Source: Apteryx mantelli (Eukaryota; Chordata; Aves; Apterygiformes; Apterygidae). Taken from it: a stretch of DNA of 64,000 bases. The position numbers were made by a program, and so were the translations under genes. Positions 50,601 to 63,818 of the stretch are shown one piece after another (position 1 is the stretch's first letter; every line of letters starts with the position of its first letter). Under the pieces are notes generated by a model, which was given only the letters and a program-made list of their open reading frames with translations, was not told the origin of the DNA and ran no database searches. The DNA lies in the NCBI RefSeq assembly GCF_036417845.1, contig NC_089985.1, positions 29,780,583 through 29,844,582 on the forward strand. The letters run 5' to 3'.

Positions 50601-53600
50601 AGTAACACAGTTTTTAAGATTGCTGCTGAAATGGCCACTGGAACTTTTTGAACTTTAATGGCTGTAGATACAGTTAGGTTATCTTGTCCTATATTCCATC
50701 ACAGAGGTTATGTCCTATTTAATATCCAAGTTTTCTTACTGATATTATGTATATGCTTATTAGAGTAGCATTGCATGAAAAGTGTGTGTGTGCCTACTAC
50801 TAGAATACGGAGACCTGGAATATCCCATGCAATGCATTCCTTGTGCAGATTCCTCGGGACTTTTGCAACAGTGAACCAGAACAGTCAGGCAGAGAGGACA
50901 TTATATGTATATGCTTCAGCCCCTCTGAGGAAATGATGATCATTAGCACAACTAAAAACCAGCTTTACATGTTTAATATGCCTTCCACTGAGATTGTGAA
51001 AGTGAGTACAATCTTATCACATTCAACAAGCAGTACATCCAGTAAGGGATGTATTGTCATTGCACAGGCTATTCAGTGTCACTTTCTGTTCTTGTAAAAT
51101 CCATTGACTAGGGTCTGAACCTTTAAAGTATGGTTTAAAGTGCTCTGCGTGTATCTCTGAAGGCTGTATTTCACAAGTCCCTTTCTCAAGCATACCTACA
51201 TTTGAATACCTGATGCTATTCAGTAAAACTGTAAAGAACACTGTTAAGACCACTTAAGCGTGCATGTCACTGTTGGAGCAGTTGATTAAAGAGGGATTTT
51301 TAATGCAACTATAGTAGAGTTTATGTTCCACTGTAATATGCAGAAATGTTAATGTAATGAAAAAGCCAAAAGTTAGCCTTGGGAATCTTATGTTACTCTA
51401 AAATAGTAGCTGTTGAAGTCCTAATTAGAAGTGAAACCCTACTGTGAAGGACAAATTAAAGAAATACATTCCGTACTCTAGCGGAATTAAAAAATACAAG
51501 GAGATAAATGTAGTGTAATGGAATTAACTGGCATGGAATTAAGTACCTAACCTATATGCAGTCATACAAAAAGATCTTTACAGGAAGGGGTTAAATAATT
51601 ATAGGATCTTTTTGTGTATGCAGCCCAAAATGTTGTTGGCTCTTAATTTCCAGCGTGCTATAGCTGAGCATCCTAATTAATTTGCTTATTACTCAGCACT
51701 TGATTATTTTTAAATGTCCGTCTAACCAGAAAGTAAGTGTTCGAACTGAATTCTTGCAGGTCCAGTTTTATTGTTTATCTAACTTGCATTTCTTTGGACA
51801 CCTGCAATTATGTTTTGCTCTCACTAGTATATGCGACCTACCTAACCTACATCTTCCCTGCATCTCTTTTCTGGTTTACTAATTAAAAAGTTAAATCTGA
51901 TTCTAATATTGTTATGTTGCTAGGGCTTTGTTCAGACTAGTGCAGTGATAGGATTAAGTGGTTTCCTCAAATCCATTTGATTACTATATTCAAAGAGCTA
52001 CAACAGACTTCTCACCTGATTTACTGCCTACAGTGACATATTTATGATTTTTCTATGTTTTCATTGCTTCTCAGGAGAAGTCAGCTCATTTTATATATCT
52101 GCATTTCCCATTACATTCTGATTCGATCACTGGTCTGGACACCTGTATTCGGAAACCCATTGTTGCTACTTGTTCCCTGGACAGATCTGTCCGCATCTGG
52201 AATTACAAGACCAAGTAAAGAGTTATTTGTGTTTGTTATCATCTCTTGCTTTTCTGGATATTGTATTTAGCAGGCAACAGCAGCAATCTCATATATGAAT
52301 AACCATGTTGTTTTGGTAAAATTCTTGTGTGGAATACAAATGGTCTTATTGACATGATTGGGGGAGTATGAATATGCAGTCCCTTTAAGATCATTATGAA
52401 CAGAATCAAAACTTTTCTCTGTTATGCCATTTTTGTGTAAAATTTCTCATATGTTTTGGGAAAAAATCTTTACGAACGTTTCATTCAACTTTGTCTTAAG
52501 ATATTGTTGTCCTGTGTCCTGCTTCATGGCCATGGTTCTCCAGCAAAATGAGTCCAGATTTTAAGGATCCTTAGAGGGAAGGACATCTTAGAACAGATGT
52601 TTGTGTGTGTATGTTTGCAGCCAAAAGTTCATTCACCTTCTTCATTGTATTACAGTAAACAAGCATTTGCTGTTGCACTTTCCCCGCCTTCTCTGTCAGC
52701 CAAGGAGTTCAGATTTGCCTTTGTTTCCTGTAACATCTCTGTGATCATAACTTAAATGACCGGCAACACATTTCCTCAAGGATAAGACAGAGTCAGATTG
52801 TGGCTACAGTTGTCCTGCTGGGCCAGATATTGTCCCATCAGACATGCATAGGGAGTTTGTACTGTTGCATGCTGTGTGATGGTTCTCTCTTTCAGCACTT
52901 TGGAGCTGTATAAGCAATATCAGGAGGAAGCATACACAGTATCACTTCACCCCACTGGCCTTTTCTGTTTGGTTGGGTTTTCTGACAAACTACGACTTAT
53001 GAGTCTACTGTATGAGGACATGCATGTTTTTATGGAATTCACTGTGAGAGGTTGTAGAGAGGTAAGTAGTGATTCGAAAATGATATTGGGGAGTTCTGGA
53101 AGTTATAGGGAGCAGAGTAATGAAGAACGTGATGGGGATAGGATCCTCTTCAACAGATCCTAATAGGATTTAGAATATCAAAGCAGAGAGAAAAGGATTC
53201 TAAGTGTTGGAAAATGAGCCTGCAGACTAATGCAGAACTGTGGGCCAGGGAACCTGCAGAAGGGGTGTCCTGCTCAGAAATACTGAAGGAGTGAATGTTA
53301 TAGGGGAAAGCATCAATTAAGAAAGCAGTAAGAGGCAAATGTATCATAGAATTTTATTTTTGTGTAGCATTCAGATATTAGATGATGTCAGTGGAATTCA
53401 GTGCATGAATTTTTTATATCTACTACATCTTCAGTAATGGGTGATAATGTTCTTTTTGTAGTGTGCATTCAGTAATGGAGGCCATCTTTTTGCTGCAGTT
53501 AATGGAAATGTGATTCACATTTATTCCACCACCACTTTTGAAAATACTAATAATCTGAAAGGACATAGTGGGAAGGTCAGTAAACAAAGCCTATAAAATA

Positions 53601-56600
53601 TGACTGGTTTAAATAAGTACTAATTGATAAACTTAAGATAAGTTTTGAAAAGGTAAAGTACAATCTTGGATCAGAAATGCATCCAAAAATTCGTAGTAGA
53701 AATACAAAGGTCAGTTTTCTTTGTGTAGAGATCAACTAATACTCAGCATATGGATGCACTAGATGCATATAAAAAGTCCGTTCTTAAACTGAAAGAGAAG
53801 GGTTGGCACGTAGCAGAACCAGGATAAAGTATCCCAATAATAAATTATGAAAAAAAAAATGCATTGATCATTATTAGGACAAGCTTTTGTCTGTCAGTGT
53901 GGTCACAGAGTAATTCTTACTGTTTTTTTAATGCTAAAAGGTAGTTAGTTGAGAAACATTTAGGGTTTTTTTTAAATAGAACTTAGAAGTATGATTCCAA
54001 AGCTATCATGGATTTCCCAGTAAAATGACTTCTTCCTATATGTCTGTAACTTAAACATTGGATTTTCCTAGATATGTGCAGTTAAATGGAGTGCAGATGA
54101 TGCTAAATTGGTCTCCTGTGACACACATGGTGCTGTGTATGAGTGGAACTTGTTGACAGGTAAAAGGGAGTCAGAGTGTGTGCTCAGGTCCTGCAAATAC
54201 AGCAGTATTGCCCTGTCTCCCTTCGCCAAAATCATCTTTGCTGTTGGATCTGACCAAACACTCAAGGAAATTTCAGAGTCTTCGGTGAGCTAACAACCAC
54301 TGTATGATTTTGCTAAGTTCTCTGGGGAGGGGACTGGTGCTTTGCTTTAATCAACATCCACTTGACAAATAGGAATCAGCCAGTTTTGGATAGCTGCAGT
54401 ATTTACTGACACTTTTCTTTATAATAATGTTCTGACGTCCTTTACCATGATACCTGGGAATTTTTTGTAGTTTTGTGTCTATAACTTTACTTGGATTTCC
54501 CTAAAAATCTTCTACTTCCACTAACCAAATAACTGCAATATCGTATTGACTGTTTTGCTGAAATCCAAATTTATTGCATCTACAACTGTGGGCTACATTC
54601 ATTTTTTTATGCAGAACAATACTAAATTTTATGTGATAAACATCAAATTTTTCAGAAGCGATTAACTTACGGAACTCAGTTTAAGTTTTTAAAAGTGCAC
54701 ATGTATAAAGCTTAATACTAATTGTTGTTCATGGCTTTGCTCCTGTAGGCATGCAGATTCTTTTAACTGCTTTGCTTCAGGTAGTGATATGACAACTGGT
54801 TATGCAATAAGTAATCACTGCATAATTACTTAACATTAAGTAACAGAATTGTGGAACATAGTGTAATTTTTGTTTTTTAGATCCTGCATGAAGTGCCTGC
54901 TTTTGATGTTGTTTATACTGCGATAGCTGTTTCTCATTCTGGGCACATGTTATTTATTGGTACATCTTTGGGGACAATCCGAACTATGAGATACCCATTG
55001 CCTTTGCCCACGGAGTTCAATGAGTATCAGGCCCATGCAGGTCCTGTTACAAAGGTAAAGTAGAATATATTCTTTTCCCTGCCATGCCAGTTGCACACCT
55101 CTCCTTTCACACTGTGCTTCTCGTTTGATAGTATAATATGTTAAAACTAAGGTTAAGCCTGCGTGTGGAGAATGAGGTTTAAAACATTCATGGGAGTCCT
55201 ATCTACAGAGACAGACATTACTGGATAAACCGTTGCTGGCTAAAAGGTAAAGGGTTAAGTCTTGACGGAGGCCGCAGTATCTTGAACAGGATACCTAATG
55301 TGGCATGTCTCTGATGAAGAACTTTGTTACAGCTCATAAAGAGGAAAATAAAGTTATGCAGGCTTGAAAATCTCTTGTGAGAATGGAAAGGGGAATGAGA
55401 AAAATATATTAAGCAATTTGCTGCCAGGGTAAATTGCAGAAGAGATTGCAACACTGATCAGCTAACCATAGTGTATTTCTTAAAGGCTGATGAACAACAT
55501 CTAAAAGATAGGGGATAAGGTGTGTGAAGCCTCCAACAATGGAATATTTCAGCATGCTTTCTCCAGAAAGCCACTTGTTCTATCTTCTTAAAACTGTTCA
55601 TAATTTTGTCATTTTAAGTATCACTGTCAAATACAGGACCTTGACTTAGAGTCACATGGTCCAACTGTAGGATCTGAATTCCAGTGTTTGGAATCCTACT
55701 TTCACCTCTCCCACAAGCCTTGTCAGCTCCCAGGTGCTCTGTGCCAGGCCACATGGCCACAAGGACATCTAGAGGAAGTGACAGTAGTTGTTACTAGGTA
55801 GCTCTTGGTGGGCTTATTTGCAGATTCAGAAGAAAACATTAATCTGTCTGTTGCACAACCAGCTTCTCAAAGAAGAAGACTAGGGACCTTTGGAATTGTC
55901 ATATGAACTGCCATTCTGGGCTCTAATTATCGAGAAGATCTTGTCTGTTCCAGGTTTTTGAAAATCTTCCTACAGCTTAGAGAACAGAAGTGAATCTGGT
56001 GTCTTCCTGTGTTCTCCTTTTCTGTCCCTTTCCATGTTGTCTGGACCTGGGTGGAGCAGGAGTAGAGGACATGATCAAAATGGTGGTAGCAGGGCAATGT
56101 TAGTATTTCCATTAGTAGAAATGACAGTAAATATGTGGGTGGGGGGAAAAATTTGATATAAAAGCAAGCTGTGTCTCCATTTTTCCTTGTCTCTACTATC
56201 ATTTGGCCATTTCTTCCTTCTAAGATGTCCATAACAGATGATGACCTATTTCTACTGACTGCCTCAAAGGATGGCTCTTTTTTGATCTGGAAAGTGTATG
56301 ATAAAGAAGGTCGAATACTGAAACGGGAAAAGGAAGTTGAATATGCTGAAGAAGTACTGATCATGAGATCAGATATAGAAGAGAAGGTAGGAGGAGCAAC
56401 TTGTGAACGTGAACTCCAGGATTCCTAGTCTACAGCTTATGAATTACATTTGCAAAATGTTTGTGACTAGCTGTGCCTTGTGAACCTCTAAGAGGGCTGG
56501 CATAGCTTTCTTCGTAAGAAGAGGCTACAGTAAGTAGCTGGACCTGCTTGTTAATATACAAACATCATTGTAGGAGCAGTGAGAATGGAGAAAAGTCTAC

Positions 56601-59600
56601 ACTTTTCTCTAATACTTTCTCCAATCCCTTGAAAGCAGTTTTAATGGAGCAGAGAAGTTAGAAGTTGCATTTCTATGAACCATCTCATCAGATAGCAAAA
56701 AAACTTACTTCTGAAACTTGATCTTTTCTTGATCTATCTCTCTGAAAATTCTCTGCAATGGTTGTCTTTCATAAATATGTGTGTGTAGATATAACATCCT
56801 TAAGAAACTTGCTAATGGCAAATAGTACCTCTGTTAACAGTATCTTGTCATCCATCTCCAGGGTCAGGCGATGCTAGACCTGCAGATTCGTGTGAAAGAG
56901 CTACAGACAGAAAATGATTACCAGCTACGTCTCAAGGACGTGAACTGTAATGAAAAAATAAAGGAAATAAAAGAGATTTTCACCCAGGAAATAGACTGCC
57001 TTAAAACCAAACATGAGGTGTGATTCATATTGCAGCAGTAAATATCAAGAAATCTTTCACTTTTGCTAAAGGCTTAAATTCAAGCTTGCATTATATATGT
57101 ATGAATGCCATAAAACATCTGAAAAAATCAAGTATTCCTTTCCAATAAAGATGTTTGAGATATTTATAAAGCATAAAACTATCTTTTGAGCCAAGTACAT
57201 TTTAAGTACTGAGAGGACACTAGAGTTTTCGCAGGTAGGCTATAAGTATCTTCACGTAAAAACTGTTTCAGCAATGAATGCTGCCTTAGACTAAGGGTCA
57301 GGACTTTAGTAGAAATGGGACAATGCCATTAAAGCTCCATCACATGTAAGTTGCAGCTGCTGCAGGGTCTAACAATTCTTCTTAAATGCCATCTTCTTTA
57401 TGCCTTGACTGCCTAGCTTCTTCAGGAACATCTGGTGAGGTGCCATGTGAGCTTTTTGAAAAAGAATTAGACCGTATCCCCTGGATTTCTTTTATTCGTG
57501 TGCCTGTTGATTTCTCTGTGGTCATGGAGCAGGACTTCCTTTTTCAAAAGTCATGATAGTTCTTCCTAATGTCTTGTTTATCTGTGTGTCCACTCTTTCT
57601 GTTTTATAAATATCTTTGCATCTGTCTAGAACAAACACCAGTTTTCTGATCAGTAATTTGCTGTATTTCTGGACCCTTTGTAGATTTAGAAGGCAGGTGA
57701 TGCAATAGCGGTATCACTGGTAGTAAGATGGCTTGGAGTTAGAGATTATATATCACGGTTAATGATTCAGTTCCTTCATCCTTCTGTTCCTTTTGAGCTC
57801 TTGGATGAATGTTATCCTGTCCTGGTAATTTGTTACTGCTTATCTTGTTAGGTTGCACCGTAGTCCCTTCAACCAGTGTTTCAGTGTGACTCCCACATAA
57901 AGGAGTCCGGTGTGAAAACTTGCCAAGTTATTCACTTTATTTTTTATGGTCTTGTCATCTCCAAGTGCTCCTTTTATACCTTTTTCTTGTCTCTTGGACC
58001 TACAAATGTTCTGGCAGGCTTCTGCTGTTAAAGTTTTTGAAGAAGTTTACTTGTTAATTTTTATGCTTTCTGCAAGTTTTTCCTCAGGCTGTTTTGCTCT
58101 TTGGCTTTTCTCATTGTATTTTTTGCATTTAAGTAGCCAGAGTTTGAGCCCTTCTCTTTTTCCTCATTTTTATATAGCTTGAGCTTTCAGAAGGAAGCCT
58201 TTTTGCTTCTTACAGATTCCTCTACCTGCGTTTTATCTGTGCCAGTTTTCTTCTGCAGTTCTTCAAGCCTTTCCATGGGTAGTGCTTGACCACAGAGTTT
58301 TAATGATCTCAGCTACACTGAAGCTTCTTCTTTAGGCTTGTTGATTATAGGCTTGCAAGCAAGTGCCTTTGAAGGTGAATAAAAGTTCTAGGCAAGTAAA
58401 TCGCACTTTCTGTTTGAATATCAGTATGTGTTAAGATTAAACAAAATAACAGATTTGGACAGATTTGTCACTAACCTTTGTAGCTGTTGTGTCCAAAAGA
58501 GTATTTCTGCTGATGCAAGGGCCATACAGTTATGAGGAGAAAGTCAAAACCATTGTAGTACCTGTGGTGGTTCTTTCCAAACTTTCTGGGAAATTGCTTA
58601 CTCACCTTCTTGTTCCAGTTCTTTGTGCCTTTTTAGAAGAATAAGTAATTCTAAGTGTTAGTATGATATCCCAAGCAAATGGAGTTCAAGTCTCACTTTT
58701 GCCTGGGTTCATCTCATTCTGTGCAAATGCCAGTGTTTTAGGATCTTGCAGGTGCACTTCAAGTGAGTCGGAAGCAGCTTGGATTTTAATACCTGGAAAA
58801 CAATTTGTGAAACTGTGAATACTCCTCAAGCAGTCATACACAAAGAAATGGAGGGTTTTGTGGCTCTTGTTTAAATTATGAATATACAATGCTCTGTATT
58901 ATATGAACAACATTTGCTACTTTCTCTTGGCTTTCCTTAATTTTGTAATCTGTCTTAACAAACTAATCTCAGGGAAAACTTGGCTTAGTAATGCATGGCG
59001 TCTGCCTTTTTTGGTGAGTGATTTCAAAGATACAAATTCCATCATGTATGTGTTCCCCACCACAGGCAAGAACACAAAGAATTTGGACACTGGTTTGCCT
59101 ATTTTCAAATTAAAACTTATTTTTCTTATTTTTTTCCAGATTTTACAGGCAGAAAAAGAAAAACAGGAGCTACAACACCAGTATCAACTGTTTGAGCTGA
59201 TGAAGAAACAGGCCAGGGAGGTGCAAGACCTAGGTTAGATTATAACATATGTTTATAACTAGAATTTGGAGAAAGTGCATTAGATTCATGGCAAGTAAGG
59301 AGACAGGGAGAGCTGACCACAGTGCAAGGTACAAGGGAAAATGGGTGGCATATGTGTCATAAAAATATTGCAGACCAAAAGTCCGTCTAAACTGCAGTGC
59401 ATACACGTCCATGAGAAAATGCACAGAGGCATTGTATTTTAGATGTCTGGATCCTGGGATTAGTGATTTCTTCAATTATCTCATAGTTGACTTTAAAAAT
59501 AGCAATGTCTTACAATTCAGCAAGGAGGCCAATGTACAATGCACACAACATGGAAATATCTGGGCCCAGGATTCATAATCAAGACAAATCAGAACTACTG

Positions 59601-62600
59601 AAAATTAATACCAAAAAAAATTCTGGCAGTAAGAGAGGCCATTGTCTGCTCATACTCTGTAGCAGTTGTGCTTATACAGCTCTGTCATGGTTGTTTTTTC
59701 AAGGGGATGCATAGACAGGTTGGTATTCATTTGCTGTAATGGCAGACTAGGAGATTTCAGTGCAGGTTTTGCACTTGTTCAGGCTGGGACAGAGCAACAT
59801 TCTGTTCTGAGGCACCAAGCAGTGATATGGTGGAGTATGCAGAGACACAACTGAGAGAGGTGAATGACAGTTTGGGAACAGGCACTATTAGTGATGTCAT
59901 AAGTAGAAGGAAGAGCAGGAAACTCAAGATATGGTTTTCTGATGTAAAATTTTTTATTGTCACAGAGCCTAAACCCACTGTATATCTGTTGAAGAAAATG
60001 AGGAGGAGCATCTAGGGTAACTGACTGCAACCAGCTGTCAAAAAGACCAAAGCAGAAAATAAGACACTAGTAACTGTAGAAAGATAGGATGCACCTCTCT
60101 TTCCTATTAGTTTTATGAGTTCCATATGTTTAATGTCACCAGAATCTAGCAATAATCAGAAACTGTTAATGGAAAATGAAAAATACCAGGAGCTGCAAGT
60201 GAAATCCCAGAGGATGCAGGAGGAGTATGAGAAACAATTGCATGATTTGGAGGAAAGCAAAAGCAAGGCTCTGGAGGAGTTAACAGAATATTATGAAGAA
60301 AAACTTAATGAGAAATCTGTTTTGTTGGAAGAGGTAGGAACCTTGATTTGCAGTTTGAATTATTGACTGTATTTTTATTTCCAACTGTGATAAAATATTC
60401 CCCAGGGCAGGGGAAGTTGTCTCCCTGCATGCAAATCCTAATCTGCTTGTAAACAGGGAAATATGTTAGTAATGAGGAAATACAGTAATGAGGAAAACCC
60501 GAGCTGAGTTACCAACTTATCTGGGCTTCATGCCTTCAGTGAGTAATCTTCTAAGAAGAACATCTTCGAGTGTTCTTAGCTTTGCCTCTTTCCCCTGGGT
60601 GCAAGAATTCCTGTTCGTTTACATGATGTGGATGATATATTTACTATAATTGGAGAAAGAGAGATTCAGTCAATCACTTGTTCTAGTGAAGAGATAATGC
60701 TTCTGCAACAGTGAATTCTGTTATGTATCAACTCCTGGTCTTTGAAATTGCCAACATCACTAAGTCCCTGAGGATCCTGCCTCCATAATTTGGGGAGCAA
60801 AGAGAAAAACCCTGAGTACTTCAAAAACTCCTGCCCATTGCGGTCAAAGACTGTAGCTCAGTGAACTCCATGCCAAAGCTTAAAGTGCAGCCAGGTAACT
60901 GATGCTGATATTCAGGCAACTCATACAGATATATCCAATGTCAATAAATTCTGTCAGCATTACTGTTTCCAGCCCTTCACTGCAGTGCCAATTTGGAGAG
61001 AATATGTAGAGGGAATGTGAAAAGAGAGCGGTACAGAGACTGGTGCAAGTGTTTGTGGGTTTTAATGCACCAGAAACAGCAACTTTAAAAGATCCTCTCA
61101 AGTGTTACTCATGTCTGCATTTTCTGCTGGCAAGGCAATCTCTCTGGTGTTAGTATTTGGGCCAAGTTTTCAGGTTTGTAAGCCTATGTCTTTGCACTTA
61201 CATTGCACAACACTGCTGAGCTTTAAGTTAATATGTATTTCCCCCTAACTTAGAGCATCCAGTCCTTAAAAACAATTTATGTTTATTTTTTACAGTTTTT
61301 AAAGTGACTTTAATTCCCTAAGAAGTTAAGTTAGTCTAAACAATATTCCTGCAATTGAAGTTGAAGAATCCATTAAATACAGGCCCTCTCAGGAGAAACA
61401 CAGTTACAAATAAAGAATTCTCCTCTTCTTTATTGGACTAGTACTGTTGTCTTCTCTAATGTTTGCTTTCCCTGATTGCAGACAGAAGAGACTATCAGGC
61501 AGCAGCTTCACATATATGAAGAAATTAAGAAACAGATTGAAGATGATGAAGACCGAGAAATCCAGGAAATCAAAATTAAATATGAGAGACGGCTCCAGGA
61601 AGAAAAGGAATCAAACCTGCGACTGAAAGGAGAAACAGGAATCATGAGGAAAAGGGTATCTCTTTTTCTGTGATAAGATCAGACCTACTCATGGAGACCT
61701 ATAGCTGAGAATTGAATGTGATTTGTGACATGTCAAGGCTTGTTAATTTAGTCTATAAATACTTGACATTTCTGTCATATATGGGAACACTTGCCTCTTC
61801 TTATATCAGTTTGCATGTTTTACAAGATTTGGGCAGAAGAAGAAGCAGCTGTGCACTGATTGTATTGCTGGTAAGACTAAAGAAAGAGGAGAGATAATAG
61901 AGCATGTGTGTTTTTATTAGTACACTTTCTGCTATCTTGCATAGTTTGACATTATAAATAATAAACAATATTGTTCATCATATCATGGGAAAGAAACAGA
62001 CCTTTTAATTTCTCCAAGTCTGCTGCATTACTTTGTTAGAAAAGTACTTCTGCTACTACTTCATTTAATGTAATAGACACTTGGTGGTTTGTACGCATCA
62101 TCATTTTTTATTGGTTCTGCCAATAGGTTTAGGATTTCTAAGGAGAGAGAAAACCTTTTAGCTCTTATACTAGCTGGGTATTATATTTGCCTAAGAATGT
62201 TAGAGGGACCTTTTTTATTTTCAGTTTCTTCAGTATCTAATTGGAGACACAGAGGCTCTCTGCCTTCATGCCCTCTTTTATTGTGGTACTGTCTTCAGTT
62301 CTGATATCTTTTAGACACCAGGATGGTGCAAGATGGATTCTTGTAGTTTGACCAGCACCATCTTGGTTCCAGCCTTCTTGGATTTCACAGATCTTAGCAC
62401 TGAGGCAGGGATTTTGAGGAAGAGCTATGAACTGGGCACCCTTCCGGACTACTTCTGACATCTTTAGATTTTCCTACCTCTGTCTCCTGAAGGCCTGTTA
62501 TATTTCTTGGGATTCTGCAATTGAAAGGAACTGACATTTTAGCCTTGGAATCCTGGTATTTTCTTCAAATTCTCCCTTACTGGATTCATGTAAACCAACA

Positions 62601-63818
62601 TCTTGTTGCCTTCTCTCGTGCTTACTCTTTCTCCCACCTAACTTTATTTCTCCTGCTTGTGATACTAAAATTTTCATTGTTTTATCTCCTCTTAATTACT
62701 ACCTGTCTGCTTTCCTGTTCTCCACCTTGCTTAAGTGCATCTGCTAAGATCATCTTTCTTGCACATTATTTCTAGCTCTTCCTTCTTTAATTGCGTGAAA
62801 CGTATATCTTTGTTTTTTTTCAAAACCCGTCTTAATACTCACAATTGTCCCCAACATTAACGTGTTCATCTCTCCTTCAGTTGTTTGCTTTATTCCATAC
62901 AGTCCAGCATGTTAAAACCCTTCCTACCATGATAACTAAATCCTGTAGCCTCTCAAATTGGTATCCTTTCTCTCACACTGTCTACAAGATACCTTACAAA
63001 GTAGGATGGTTAAATTTTGCACAGCTTTTGGAAATGGTTAAATTCTTACCTGTTTTCCTCTCTAGTTCGACAGCCTACAGAAAGACATTGAGGAGCGAAA
63101 CAGTGAGATTGAGGAAATTAAACTGGAACAGCAGAAGCTGCAAGGCATCATTACATCACTGGAGAAGGACATCTTGGCACTGAAGAGGGAGATTCAAGAG
63201 AGAGATGACACTATCCAAGACAAGGTGAGAAACAGGATGATTGATTCAGGTCAAAGTCACCCTCCTTTAATTTAATACAGATATTTATATTAATAGTATT
63301 GTGTTATGATAATATCCAGTATCCTATTCTGAGTATCTATTCTGTCCCAGACATGACTGGAAGATCAGTTTTAACTTAAAGATTTTGCAGGTTTTAGTTT
63401 GGGAACTTTATGTTTTCCCCACATTCTAAGTTTTCCTTGGGGAACTAAAGTTCAGGCTGTTGAGTTTTTTATCCCCTGCTTTGGGACTTGTAGATGGCTC
63501 TCTGCATTATTTGACACCCCTCCCCCTGCAATCTGTGTGAGGTGTGTGACAAAAGTCAATTCTTCCACAAGAACTGTGCCTGCTATGTTCGCCTCTGTTA
63601 TATTTGTGCCTTGACTGAGGAATCTGTTCAAGAGTGCTATGTGTGATTCAGATCTCCATACCCATTTTCCCCAGGAGAAGCGGATATATGATCTAAAAAA
63701 GAAAAATCAGGAACTGGAAAAGTTCAAGTTTGTACTGGATTACAAAATAAAGGAGCTTAAGAAGCAAATACAACCACGTGAAAATGATATCATGGTAATG
63801 AAGGAGCAGATCCGTGAG
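44683..63818 (+). CDS. CFAP57: CFAP57 (WDR65) cilium protein, first 17 coding exons, runs off right edge
   Basis: CFAP57 is an axonemal WD-repeat/coiled-coil protein needed to place a subset of inner dynein arms. Exons are 44683-44839, 44921-45237, 47405-47688, 47853-48060, 50849-51001, 52075-52214, 52896-53061, 53462-53575, 54072-54284, 54881-55054, 56225-56386, 56862-57017, 59140-59233, 60143-60333, 61482-61655, 63066-63224 and 63675-63818. Phases close throughout to 1,002 codons with no stop; human is about 1,250 aa, so roughly a fifth lies beyond the window. Residues 1 to about 685 are WD repeats forming two predicted propellers (for example [14 protein letters not shown] and [16 protein letters not shown]). 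From about 695 it is charged coiled coil ([40 protein letters not shown]). The start MSAVVAQ matches human. It shares a promoter with EBNA1BP2. Confidence 0.96.
44840..44920 (+). repeat. 81-bp intron 1 of CFAP57 with a CCCCGG (GGGGCC) hexanucleotide repeat
   Basis: This minimal intron (GTGGCC...CCGCAG) contains six uninterrupted CCCCGG units followed by CCCC, at 44850-44889, so about half the intron is the repeat. The opposite strand reads GGGGCC, a G-quadruplex-prone sequence. The junctions are supported by the [11 protein letters not shown] match to human CFAP57. Confidence 0.85.
45608..46017 (+). mobile_element. CR1 LINE 3' fragment in CFAP57 intron 2
   Basis: This is about 410 bp of CR1 in the sense orientation. 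It begins in the end of the reverse-transcriptase frame ([16 protein letters not shown], against [15 protein letters not shown] in the PIF1-intron copy) and runs to a 3' tail containing GAGTTGGACCAGATGACCTC, ending in the characteristic short ATTCTATG-like repeats (tctatgattttatgattcc). It is decayed and has no usable frame. Confidence 0.88.
48345..48364 (+). repeat. Poly(T) run in CFAP57 intron 4
   Basis: Twenty consecutive T residues lie in intron 4 (48061-50848). The run could be the reverse of a poly(A) tail or simple slippage; no retrocopy is evident beside it. The rest of this 2.8-kb intron shows no gene. Confidence 0.7.
51563..51620. repeat. Short imperfect inverted repeat in CFAP57 intron 5
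   Basis: The arms catacaaaaagatc (51563-51576) and gatctttttgtgtatg (51605-51620) are complementary apart from a two-base bulge, with a 28-base loop. It could be a hairpin or the relic of a small inverted-repeat transposon. No target duplication was found. Confidence 0.5.
57395..58300 (-). mobile_element. Ancient CR1-clade LINE fragment in CFAP57 intron 12
   Basis: About 900 bp, antisense to CFAP57, has the block order of a CR1-type reverse-transcriptase region read backwards. There is a segment like the LDFSKAFD-proximal part (57430-57480), then blocks near 57570-57700, 57770-57840 and 57930-58130 resembling conserved CR1 ORF2 segments between endonuclease and reverse transcriptase (on the minus strand [11 protein letters not shown]-like followed by NNLASF-like residues). 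Many stops and indels show great age. This rests on remembered LINE consensus patterns, so the exact ends are approximate. Confidence 0.6.
63515..63647 (+). other. Cysteine-rich PHD-like scrap in CFAP57 intron 16
   Basis: A 43-codon open stretch encodes [17 protein letters not shown] followed by CYIC and a short tail ending in a stop. The order C-x2-C, F-H-x2-C, C-x2-C resembles the second half of a PHD zinc finger, and the tail (CxxC...ES..QEC) recalls the Sp100/Sp140 family. There is no matching first half upstream and a stop lies just before. It is not part of CFAP57, since exons 16 and 17 join in phase without it. It could be a fragment of an inserted retrocopy or chance. Confidence 0.3.

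Noticed and set aside
55927-56364. 145-codon minus-strand frame over CFAP57 exon 11
   Set aside because: It is the antisense shadow of a confirmed exon with no similarity of its own.
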